Source: a virus
Length of the DNA: 64,000 nt
IMG/VR virus record: IMGVR_UViG_3300023281_001121
Location: 1-64,000 of that record
Strand: one strand, 5' to 3'
Shown here piece by piece: positions 57,352-64,000 of the stretch; position 1 is the first letter of the stretch, and every line of letters starts with the position of its first letter. Under the pieces are notes generated by a model that had not been told where the DNA came from, ran no database searches, and saw nothing but the letters and a program-made list of their open reading frames with translations. Both the position numbers and the translations under genes were made by a program.

Positions 57352-58371
57352 CTACGCCTGGATCTTGTAACCGAACTCGCCAGAGTTTACTTCGCTCTCG
57401 GTCCACACGGCAGCGCCAGTAGGATGATCCTCAAAGAGAGCCTGCTGCCAAAAGTAGTCACCAAACGTAAAATACTGATCTGCGCTCTCGCCCTCGGTCG
57501 TTCCGTCGTAAGCGACCATCCTCACTGTTCTCGCTCCAGCTTCTGTCTTCTTCGCCCGAGCGTTAACGGCCACCGCGTGAATGTCGCCAATGTCTCCGAC
57601 TAGATTCCCCACAGTGAATCTGTCCTTGCTGGAGACAACCGTGTCCTCGTTGTAGGTGGTGTCGTCGTCAGGCACGACCTCATCGACGTTCTGCCAATTC
57701 GATCCAGCAGAAGGTGTGAAGTCAGTAGCCGCTCCAGCGCCATCAGGGTAAATGGTCTCGATGTACACCGGGCCTAGAAAGTCGTTGAGACGAGACCCTG
57801 TTGTATCAAGAATGTAGAAATCATCGATCACCGGCACATTGGAGTTGTCACCAATGATGTTCACCATGTCGATGGTCGCGTTGGCGCTAACCTGCGTGTC
57901 TTGATTGGTCAGCGGACCTATCTCTACATTCCCATCGACGCGCAGTTCAATCGTCCCGACCGAGTTATCGATCTTGATTCGCAATTCAACGTGAAACCAG
58001 GTGTCCACGGCGAACGTGCTTGACGACGTACCCAGAACCGTAGTCGTGCCTCGACGCACAACGAAATGATCCGAAGCATCGAACCCGAGAGACAGCTGGA
58101 TGGTGGCTAGATCATAGAACCGAATGTGTGAAACGCTAAGATTATTCGTGAACTTGTGATTGAACCCGATGATGATCTCACCGACACTCGTAAAGTTCCT
58201 GGCGATGTCTCCCAGACCCTGTAGCGAAATGGCAGATCCGCTGCCGATCGCACCGGTTACTGCGTTCATCGAGGAGGTGTAGAAGAGTCCTGTGCGTTGC
58301 CACTTGGTGGCAAGGTCTTCGTATTGGTCGCTACTGTAGTAGTCGAACCCATCCATAAAAAGAAGGGCCAT
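57352..58371 (-). CDS. LamG-like tail protein, tandem family member 1, 339 aa
   Basis: ATG 58371 (MALLFMDGFDYYSSDQYEDL). DTWFHVELRIKIDNSVGTIELRVDG is the jelly-roll signature strand pair. The C-terminal module runs DDDTTYNEDTVVSSKDRF to ESEVNSGEFGYKI. First of the tandem set in transcription order. Confidence 0.72.
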   Translation of the reverse strand: MALLFMDGFDYYSSDQYEDLATKWQRTGLFYTSSMNAVTGAIGSGSAISLQGLGDIARNFTSVGEIIIGFNHKFTNNLSVSHIRFYDLATIQLSLGFDASDHFVVRRGTTTVLGTSSSTFAVDTWFHVELRIKIDNSVGTIELRVDGNVEIGPLTNQDTQVSANATIDMVNIIGDNSNVPVIDDFYILDTTGSRLNDFLGPVYIETIYPDGAGAATDFTPSAGSNWQNVDEVVPDDDTTYNEDTVVSSKDRFTVGNLVGDIGDIHAVAVNARAKKTEAGARTVRMVAYDGTTEGESADQYFTFGDYFWQQALFEDHPTGAAVWTESEVNSGEFGYKIQA

Positions 58372-58374
58372 TTT

Positions 58375-58668
58375 TCACTCTTCCGCTTCTTCGCAGCCCG
58401 TACCTCTGCCCATCGATCGCCCGACAAGATCTTCGTACTGAGCCTGCGCAAGATCGAACGCGACTCGCTGGTCGTCCTCCAGCATGCCTTCGCATTCCAA
58501 AGCCCGGTAATTATTTATACGAGTCACTAGCGACGCCCTGATGACCGGAGCCATCTTGTCCATGAACCACCAGTTATGCACGGCGACTGCCGCGCCGCCA
58601 CACGCGACCAGCGTTGTCATAGCGCCGCCGACAGAGTTAATCCAGGCTATGGACTTGTGCAGACTCAC
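58375..58668 (-). CDS. Small membrane protein, 97 aa, GTG start
   Basis: GTG 58668 overlaps the upstream TGA. A hydrophobic Gly/Ala helix (about residues 12-32) is followed by a soluble helical tail (EDDQRVAFDLAQAQYEDL). An unusual location for a membrane protein between head and tail genes. No family recognised. Confidence 0.5.
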   Translation of the reverse strand: MSLHKSIAWINSVGGAMTTLVACGGAAVAVHNWWFMDKMAPVIRASLVTRINNYRALECEGMLEDDQRVAFDLAQAQYEDLVGRSMGRGTGCEEAEE

Positions 58669-58958
58669 AGCTGCAGGAAGGTCATCTCTACGCCAGCCGC
58701 AGGATCGATCGCGCCAGCTGTCGGATTGACGAATCTCACGGTCAACTCACCATCCGCCGTTGCCCACGCGGTTGCCGCGTAACTGACGCCATCGTCCAGG
58801 CCAGAGGCACCCAGATCGAATGCGACCAGGTATAGCTCACCGACCTTCACGCCCTGCAGTCCTGTTATTGCCACGTCGGTCGTCGTGATAGTGGCGAGCG
58901 ACGGCAGGTCCACATCGACCTGGTGGACTTCGTCGGCATTGATTCTGAATACGCTCAT
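58665..58958 (-). CDS. Beta-rich virion protein, 97 aa
   Basis: MSVFRINADEVHQVDVDLPS, then strands VAITGLQGVKVGELYLVAF and ELTVRFVNPTAGAIDPAAGV. The pattern is that of small phage proteins near the head completion genes, perhaps decoration. AGGAGA precedes the ATG. Confidence 0.55.
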   Translation of the reverse strand: MSVFRINADEVHQVDVDLPSLATITTTDVAITGLQGVKVGELYLVAFDLGASGLDDGVSYAATAWATADGELTVRFVNPTAGAIDPAAGVEMTFLQL

Positions 58959-58967
58959 GAAGATCTC

Positions 58968-59747
58968 CTAAAAGAAGTGCGGGCGCACCCGGCGCGGATA
59001 GTTTCGTTCCTGTCGACGGACACGCAGTAAACGGGCGCTGGGCCTCTCACCGACCTTCGCGTTGAATCTGGAAAGCGCATCAGCTGAGAGCTTCTTGTCC
59101 TCAGTCTCCGAATCACGTTTCAGGTACGCGAGATGCTGCATGTAATCCAGCAGGTCGTAGTGATGACGCGCCTCGATCTCTAGCTCGTCCAGGTGTCTAC
59201 TGGCCCACTTCATCGCTTTGACAGGAAGTCTCTGCACTGACAGGTGGACGACTCCAGCTACCTCAGGGATCGGATACAGATTGAACGAGCGCAGATCGAA
59301 GTCCTCAACGTAGAACTTCGGATCTCCCTTCGTGCCAGCACTGGACTCCAGATCCCACTCTGGATGCAGCCGGTCCATCCATGCGTGCGTACGCTTTTCG
59401 AGGTGATGCTCGTCGCCGGTAGCGTTTTCTACAAACTTCGCTTCGGTGATCGAGAGAATGCGCTCACTGAACTGATACCTCTGCTGATTGGCAGGGATCG
59501 AGATGTGAGTGATTGCCAGCCCGGCAGCGAGGTTTGCATCGGTGATCGGCTGGCGAAAGCAGAACTCGTCTTGTGCAGCGTTTGCGTATCTAACCAGTTC
59601 CGCGTTCTTCCACAGAAGACCGGTGTCGTCGTTCTTCCAGTTGACGTCGGTCACCGTGTCGCCAGGCAGGTCGTCTAAGTCCTGCCTGGCGAGAGTGACG
59701 AGGCCTTCCAGCTTGAACGGTGGAACAATATCCTGGACCGACGCCAT
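58968..59747 (-). CDS. Head-tail adaptor-like protein, 259 aa
   Basis: The long helical C-terminus (ELEIEARHHYDLLDYMQHLAYLKRDSE...LSADALSRFNAKV) and the N-terminal VRYANAAQDEFCFRQ match the podoviral connector/adaptor pattern I know as DUF6682-like. It would sit between the portal and the tail. Location downstream of the capsid genes supports this. Confidence 0.6.
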   Translation of the reverse strand: MASVQDIVPPFKLEGLVTLARQDLDDLPGDTVTDVNWKNDDTGLLWKNAELVRYANAAQDEFCFRQPITDANLAAGLAITHISIPANQQRYQFSERILSITEAKFVENATGDEHHLEKRTHAWMDRLHPEWDLESSAGTKGDPKFYVEDFDLRSFNLYPIPEVAGVVHLSVQRLPVKAMKWASRHLDELEIEARHHYDLLDYMQHLAYLKRDSETEDKKLSADALSRFNAKVGERPSARLLRVRRQERNYPRRVRPHFF

Positions 59748-59755
59748 TCATCCTC

Positions 59756-60274
59756 CTACGCAGTTGCTATGGCACGGATCTCCTGCTCTTCCTCGATCGC
59801 CTTGAGAAGAGTTGTCCGTGCCTGACCGCCCTCTTCTGCACCAGACAGCAGCACCAGCTGCGCGTCTGTGAGACCGGCGAGTTGATCACTCGCGTCGTGA
59901 ACCGTCATCTCCGAGATCGTCTTCACCATCTCGACTTCCAGGTCGTCGTCCTCTGGCCCTTCCTTCAGCGTCGGATCAGTGTCCGTGTCGCCAACCGGTA
60001 CGTCTGGTCCGGACGCGTCCGTGTCAGCCGGTGAAGTTTCTTCTTCAGGCTCTACTGCCGGGGAGTCATCACCGTAGATGGTGAAGCCCTCTGTGATGGA
60101 CAGCAGGCGTTGGATGTGCGCCTTGTCGGTGACTTCGCAAACGTGCGCTTCGCTGTCACCGTCCGTGAGATCCGGTCTCGGCTCGAACCGATACCTGACG
60201 CCTCCCGGAAAATTGGCGTCACTGCCTTGGACGCCACGCTTCGTGGCCCTGCGAATTAACGACTCGATGATCAT
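59756..60274 (-). CDS. Acidic virion-region protein, 172 aa
   Basis: An N-terminal beta domain (FPGGVRYRFEPRPDLTDGDSEAHVC) is followed by a highly acidic, Pro/Thr-rich disordered centre and a helical end (DASDQLAGLTDAQLVLLSG). Could be a head completion or assembly protein. First gene after the terminator at 60296-60326. No family recognised. Confidence 0.55.
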   Translation of the reverse strand: MIIESLIRRATKRGVQGSDANFPGGVRYRFEPRPDLTDGDSEAHVCEVTDKAHIQRLLSITEGFTIYGDDSPAVEPEEETSPADTDASGPDVPVGDTDTDPTLKEGPEDDDLEVEMVKTISEMTVHDASDQLAGLTDAQLVLLSGAEEGGQARTTLLKAIEEEQEIRAIATA

Positions 60275-60295
60275 GAGCTACTCCCCAGTCTGTTG

Positions 60296-60326
60296 ATAAA
60301 AAGATGGGGGCGTTTAAGCCCCCATC
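60296..60326 (-). terminator. Rho-independent terminator
   Basis: Minus strand: GATGGGGGC (60326-60318), loop TTAAAC, GCCCCCATC (60311-60303), then TTTTTAT. This is a perfect 9-bp GC-rich stem with a T-run. It lies just after the 154-aa gene, so it separates capsid transcription from the tail genes. Confidence 0.88.
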
Positions 60327-60364
60327 GACTCCACAAACCAACCGTACCGAAGACAGGTGGTTGA

Positions 60365-60829
60365 TTAACCTTCGAACTGCGAACCGAGTTCCGGTCTGGA
60401 CGTTAGGGTTGCCGCAACGCCCGCAGCCAGACCCGTCGTTGCCGCGACATCGATGTCGATCGTGATGTAACGGTCATAGTCCACCGCCGCCAGTTCGAGC
60501 GCAGCCTGCGTCTCGTACCGAACGACCGCAGCCGCCTGAACCGAAACAGCCGCCCCGAACAGCGTGGCGTCGGACGTCGCGCCGACGTCGTCTTCGATGC
60601 CGATGTCGATCGTGCCTGTCGCGCCCGAGTCCAGGTCGTCGTTCTCGACCACCAGAGACACGATGCGATGCTGCGCTGGAAGCTTGACCATCCGGACGCT
60701 CAGAGTGTTGTCCTCTGGTTCCGTCGCGATCATCTCGTAGCTCCCGCGCTGGACGGTCACTTGACCAGCTTGCGCCGATGCAATCGCCGGGCCAGCGTTG
60801 GAACCCATTACTGATGCTACTGTTGCCAT
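60365..60829 (-). CDS. Capsid-associated (decoration-like) protein, 154 aa
   Basis: MATVASVMGSNAGPAIASAQAG, then beta strands with ISLVVENDDLDSGATGTIDIGI-type turns. It lies immediately after the major capsid gene and before a strong terminator, the usual place of a decoration or minor capsid protein. AAGAGG precedes the ATG. Confidence 0.6.
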   Translation of the reverse strand: MATVASVMGSNAGPAIASAQAGQVTVQRGSYEMIATEPEDNTLSVRMVKLPAQHRIVSLVVENDDLDSGATGTIDIGIEDDVGATSDATLFGAAVSVQAAAVVRYETQAALELAAVDYDRYITIDIDVAATTGLAAGVAATLTSRPELGSQFEG

Positions 60830-60879
60830 GTCTGTTTCCTCTTAAAGTTGATCGGCTATAGAGTTACTGCCTGGTCCTC

Positions 60880-61998
60880 TTAACCTGGATCAGCCGAGTA
60901 CGTGTCCAGCGCGATAACGCCGAAGTCCTTAGCCGTTCCCTCGATGGTGAACCGAGTCTTTTTCAACCCGAAGATTGACGACGTCGAGATGATCAGCTGG
61001 TTGCCGTTGTCGCGAGTCTCTTCGTGCCAGTTGAACCGAAGTCCAGTGCCTGGAGAGCCGAACGCAACCACCGCAGCCTGCGAACCAAGGAACAGGGATC
61101 GTGCGGCTGGCTCTGCGCCACCGGCACCGGCATTCGTGAAACGAATTACGCCCTTATGGCTGTGCAGCACGACGTTGTTGTGCATGCCCAAGCCGCCCTT
61201 GAAGATCGGCGAGGATCGACCCTCTGCCGTCGCCGCTGCTTTCTGGATCTCCAACCAGTTCGACGCACCCGTCGCGGTTCGAAGATCGAAAGCCTGCCAT
61301 GGCGACATCAGAAGAACGTAATGCTCTTCGCCGTCGACCATGATCGGCTGGATCTGCGGCGTGCCTTGCGTGCCGCCGCCCATCATCACCGCCTTGGTGG
61401 CAGCACGATCGATCTCTAGCGTAGTGATCTGATCGTTGTCGCTGATCGTCGCGAACGATGTCGCGTCGCCACCGTACATGACGTGTTCCGCGTCCGGCGT
61501 GTCGAGACCGTTATTCGCGAAACCGGTGTAGCTCGTTGGGAAGATGTACTCGGTGTTGCCACCGCGTGATCCAGAAATGTAGATGAACAGAAGCTCATCG
61601 AAAATGCGGCCCCACCATTCTGCCTGGCGTGACCGAGCAACTCGGCGAAGATCGTGGATCGTGCGCTTGCGCGTCATGCGTCCACCTGAGTTCGTGCCAC
61701 CGCGCATCTGGTCGATGAAGACCGCGTCGGTGTAGAACTTGAGATCCTCCTCGGTGCCTTCCTGCACGTCGTCACCCTCGATGGGCTGTTGACGAAGCTG
61801 CATGGAGAGGTCGAAAGTGATCTGTTCGCCAGCGTCACTTTCTAATTGAGGAAGCATTTGAATGGGCATCGACGCTTCTGGTCCGACCCCCATGAACTTC
61901 TTATTGAAGTACGATACTCGCGCTGTGTCGACCGCGAGAAACGCTGAAAACCGCTTGACGGCTTTTGCGTCGTTAAGACCGATGATAGTCCGTGCCAT
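60880..61998 (-). CDS. Major capsid protein, N4-gp56 family, 372 aa
   Basis: MARTIIGLNDAKAVKRFSAFLAVDTARVSYF, then GPEASMPIQML, then EQITFDLSMQLRQQPIEGDD, and RGGTNSGGRMTRKRTIHDLRRVAR are the conserved blocks of the N4-gp56-type HK97-fold capsid proteins. The length is typical. Neighbours fit: scaffold upstream, decoration-like protein downstream. Translation probably depends on the structured leader at 62000-62044. Confidence 0.92.
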   Translation of the reverse strand: MARTIIGLNDAKAVKRFSAFLAVDTARVSYFNKKFMGVGPEASMPIQMLPQLESDAGEQITFDLSMQLRQQPIEGDDVQEGTEEDLKFYTDAVFIDQMRGGTNSGGRMTRKRTIHDLRRVARSRQAEWWGRIFDELLFIYISGSRGGNTEYIFPTSYTGFANNGLDTPDAEHVMYGGDATSFATISDNDQITTLEIDRAATKAVMMGGGTQGTPQIQPIMVDGEEHYVLLMSPWQAFDLRTATGASNWLEIQKAAATAEGRSSPIFKGGLGMHNNVVLHSHKGVIRFTNAGAGGAEPAARSLFLGSQAAVVAFGSPGTGLRFNWHEETRDNGNQLIISTSSIFGLKKTRFTIEGTAKDFGVIALDTYSADPG

Positions 61999-62044
61999 GG
62001 TGACAAACCTCCAACTCTGTTGGCTTTGCCGTCACTCTTGCGAC
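61999..62044 (-). promoter_or_regulatory. Start-sequestering leader of the capsid gene
   Basis: Minus strand: GTCGCAAGAGTGAC (62044-62031), then CAAA and CCAAC, which pair with GTTGG and TTTG, and GTCAC (62004-62000) pairs with GTGAC. The GGAGG ribosome-binding site lies inside. The same 14-base head, GTCGCAAGAGTGAC, and fold occur before the 834-aa tail gene. Confidence 0.55.
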
Positions 62045-62061
62045 GAACTGGGATGAGAGCT

Positions 62062-62283
62062 TCACGCTCCCTCTGGAGCGAGTTGTACACCATCTGGGGG
62101 TAGAACTTCAACTACTACGTCGTCAGGTGCATCAATCGCCAGGCGGGCAAACTTATTCCCCCGCTTATAGATCAGCTTCACGACGACCTTCCGAGAGTCG
62201 GAATCGGTGAACTTCAGCTTGTGATTGGTGGACAGATCCACCTCAACCTGGCCACCGCATTCGACATCTCGGAAAAGCGCCAC
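62062..62283 (-). CDS. Small beta-rich protein, 73 aa, GTG start
   Basis: GTG 62283, five bases after the scaffold stop, gives VALFRDVECGGQVEVDLSTNHK and ends DGVQLAPEGA. AAGGAA is about 14 bases upstream. Codon use is similar to the neighbours, while a longer in-frame reading upstream is antiparallel to scaffold coding and is rejected. Perhaps a head-assembly accessory. Confidence 0.5.
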   Translation of the reverse strand: MALFRDVECGGQVEVDLSTNHKLKFTDSDSRKVVVKLIYKRGNKFARLAIDAPDDVVVEVLPPDGVQLAPEGA

Positions 62284-62287
62284 GAAC

Positions 62288-63307
62288 TTAGTAATTCCTT
62301 GAATCCAGATACTTATCCGCTTCCGCCTTCGGCAGCTTGGAAAGAGCAGCCTCCAGGTCCATGCCTTCCAGCTTGTCGATCGCGGAGAACTGATCGCTCG
62401 TTTCCTCGTCCTCTGCGGCGGCAGGCACATCTGCCAGCGTCTTTGGCGGGGCACCCTGAGGCTTGTCCTCGATCTCCTTCTCGATGGCCTCTGCCTTTTT
62501 CTCGTCGTCAGGCTTGCCCTCGTCAACAGGCTTCGTGATATTGAAGGCCTCGCGCACCTGGCCAGCCGCTTCACGCAGGAACCAGCGATACGGCTTACCC
62601 TGGTTCTCATCGACCTTGTACATCTCGTCGAGCGCACCACGCAACGCACCGTAGATCACAGGATTCTTGAATTCATCGTTCTCCTCGATGAAGCGTTCAA
62701 CTTCCCACGACCAATGCTGGTCAGCACTCACCTCGTTGTTCGCGGAGACGAATTCGGCCTCACGCTTGTTGGCTGTGAGTTCGCTTAGCTTGGTTGTCAG
62801 CGTACGGTTTTCTTTCGCATGCGCCGCATACTCAATCTCGCCGTCTTCAAGCTTCTTGTCGAGCGCCTCGATGGCGTCGTTAGTCGCAGTCAGCTGCTCT
62901 TCGAAGTCCTCCGGTATCCCGCGTGCGAGTAGCTGCTGCCGGAACGAATCGACGACTGGCGGCGGCGCAGGCTCGTCTGCTGGCGTCTCGTCCGTCTTCG
63001 CGTCAGCGGCAGGCGTGCCTTCATCGGCAGGCTTCGCGTCAGCGGCAGGCTTCTCGTCAGCAGGCTTCTCGTCTTCCGCTGGCGTGTCCTTAGGGTCGGC
63101 AGCGGCGGCGGCTGGCTCGTCGTCGGACGCCTGGGGAAGATCATCCGGCTTAGAGTCAGCTTCGCCGCCGCCGCCGTCTGAATCGTCGGCAGCAGCTGTA
63201 GATGATTCTTCGCCGGTTCCCTCTGAGTCCTCTTCTTCCAATGCCGCGATCTCCTCTTCCGAGAGTCCCGCGTGCGAGATCTGTTCGTCTGTCACTTTAG
63301 TATTCAT
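62288..63307 (-). CDS. Scaffolding-like protein, 339 aa
   Basis: The first 120 residues are acidic, with Lys/Pro/Ala-rich repeats of the type DAKPADEKP. A helical centre (EEQLTATNDAIEALDKKLEDGEIEYAAHAKENRTL) and a conserved-looking VERFIEENDEFKNPVIYGALRGALDEMY segment follow. The charge pattern, helix content and position between portal and capsid are those of a scaffold. Confidence 0.7.
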   Translation of the reverse strand: MNTKVTDEQISHAGLSEEEIAALEEEDSEGTGEESSTAAADDSDGGGGEADSKPDDLPQASDDEPAAAAADPKDTPAEDEKPADEKPAADAKPADEGTPAADAKTDETPADEPAPPPVVDSFRQQLLARGIPEDFEEQLTATNDAIEALDKKLEDGEIEYAAHAKENRTLTTKLSELTANKREAEFVSANNEVSADQHWSWEVERFIEENDEFKNPVIYGALRGALDEMYKVDENQGKPYRWFLREAAGQVREAFNITKPVDEGKPDDEKKAEAIEKEIEDKPQGAPPKTLADVPAAAEDEETSDQFSAIDKLEGMDLEAALSKLPKAEADKYLDSRNY

Positions 63308-63333
63308 GCGTCACTCCTGCGACTGCTATGGGG

Positions 63334-64000
63334 TTATTGAACGACTCCGTTGCCATTGGCTGGTGGACGTTGAGGTTGGTCGAGGGGAACGATTGACCCG
63401 CTATTGTTCGGGGCAACCTCACCGCTCTCTTCTTTGAAACTGGCGAATAATTCATCTACTGCTGCAGCCAGCTGCGGATTCGCAGCCAGCCGTTCTGCAA
63501 TCTCCATGGCCTTGGCCATTGCCTCGCCTTCGGCGCGTGCTGCGTCGGAGGTGGTCTTCGCGGAACGTGTGGTCTTCGTCTCGATGTCCGCTTCCTGGTC
63601 GCGGATCTCTCGATCGCGATCTTCGGCTTTGGTCGCCTCGCGTGCCTTCAGCTGCTCTTCAGCATCTGGCGCATCCGGATCGGTCTGTCCGTTAAGCTCA
63701 CGTATGCGGCGAACCATCTCGTCGCGACCCGGAACGTCAACCAACTCAACAACGAGATCCAGCAGTTGCAGCTGGACGTCTGCCTCGAACTGGCCGAGCA
63801 GGTTCATCATGGACTCGAACATCGCCAGACGTAACGTCTCGCGGAAGTCCTGGGTGTCGACGATGAAGTCAGCCTTACTGCGAGCGATGTTGTTCTCGAT
63901 CTCCGTGCCGTCGTCTGTTTGCTGCGGCATGTTGATGTTGAGAAAATCACCGACGCCGCGATCGTTGGTGATTCGGATCACCTTCGGTTCGGTGTAATAC
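63334..64000 (-). CDS. Portal protein, C-terminal part (5' end outside window)
   Basis: The frame is open to the right edge and stops at 63334, giving about 222 residues of C-terminus. It contains IRITNDRGVGDFLNINMPQ, then KADFIVDTQDFRETLRLAMFESMM and LLDLVVELVDVPGRDEMVRRIRELNG, the blocks I associate with portal proteins of N4-gp56-capsid phages. A charged coiled-coil tail follows. The upstream part is not in the window. Confidence 0.72.
   Translation of the reverse strand, partial: YYTEPKVIRITNDRGVGDFLNINMPQQTDDGTEIENNIARSKADFIVDTQDFRETLRLAMFESMMNLLGQFEADVQLQLLDLVVELVDVPGRDEMVRRIRELNGQTDPDAPDAEEQLKAREATKAEDRDREIRDQEADIETKTTRSAKTTSDAARAEGEAMAKAMEIAERLAANPQLAAAVDELFASFKEESGEVAPNNSGSIVPLDQPQRPPANGNGVVQ

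Noticed and set aside
1-64000. CRISPR array or insertion sequence
   Set aside because: No regularly spaced identical direct repeats with unique spacers, no transposase motif and no terminal inverted repeats were seen. The only strong DNA repeat is the 54-bp coding duplication near 53408-53550.

Overview
The window is a contiguous piece of a tailed dsDNA bacteriophage genome, about 95% coding, GC-rich, with dense translationally coupled genes (ATGA, GTGA, TGATG and TAATG junctions). The virion genes fit a short-tailed (podovirus-like) phage. There is an N4-gp56-type major capsid protein, a portal and a scaffold. There is no tape-measure or tail-tube gene, but there is a 2985-residue injected-type polyvalent protein. 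The host cannot be named; the gene families and GC content fit a Gram-negative proteobacterium. No integrase, terminase or DNA polymerase gene lies in the window, so lifestyle is undecided. Terminase is probably just beyond the right edge.

Layout: (1) 1-8873, minus strand: about 25 small accessory and early genes. They include a probable Acb2/Tad1-type cyclic-nucleotide sponge, a family-2 sulfotransferase, zinc-ribbon and membrane mini-proteins, and an odd tRNA-like gene. At the upstream end sit an HTH regulator and two replication-initiation-type proteins (DUF1376, DUF6475-like). Two good sigma70-type promoters (5701-5730 and 6750-6778) and a 446-base non-coding, G-tract-rich region (6687-7132) lie inside. 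(2) 8874-9073: divergent control region with palindromes and a -35-like box. (3) 9074-22182, plus strand: a MoxR AAA+ ATPase / DUF3150 / metallopeptidase-VWA triad whose genes are separated by structured leaders. It is followed by about 15 small genes, then a recombination block (Cas4/RecB-like PD-(D/E)XK exonuclease, RecT annealase, CsrA homologue, Rad50-like ATPase with a zinc hook). (4) 22183-22416: convergent gap with hairpins. (5) 22417-64000, minus strand, read right to left: portal (cut by the window edge), scaffold, capsid, terminator, head-tail adaptor, four tandem LamG-like paralogues, several very large repetitive tail proteins, a fifth LamG-like paralogue, three internal-virion proteins including the 2985-residue one, then the lysis genes (TM coiled-coil protein, T7-lysozyme-type amidase, holin-like proteins).

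How the parts may work together (inference): RecT with the exonuclease and Rad50-like ATPase would do single-strand annealing recombination near the replication initiators. The CsrA homologue may act on the repeated CGGAGA-type ribosome-binding leaders of the MoxR/VWA operon. The Acb2-like protein would shield the phage from nucleotide-signalled immunity.

The most unusual items are the 18-copy 16-residue repeat protein (38452-40014), the 38-copy IPxxW repeat protein (51190-54255), the MoxR/VWA triad with repeated hairpin leaders, a shared start-codon-sequestering leader before the capsid and an 834-residue tail gene, a D-arm-poor tRNA with an 8-base anticodon loop, and an isolated group-I-intron-like S element.
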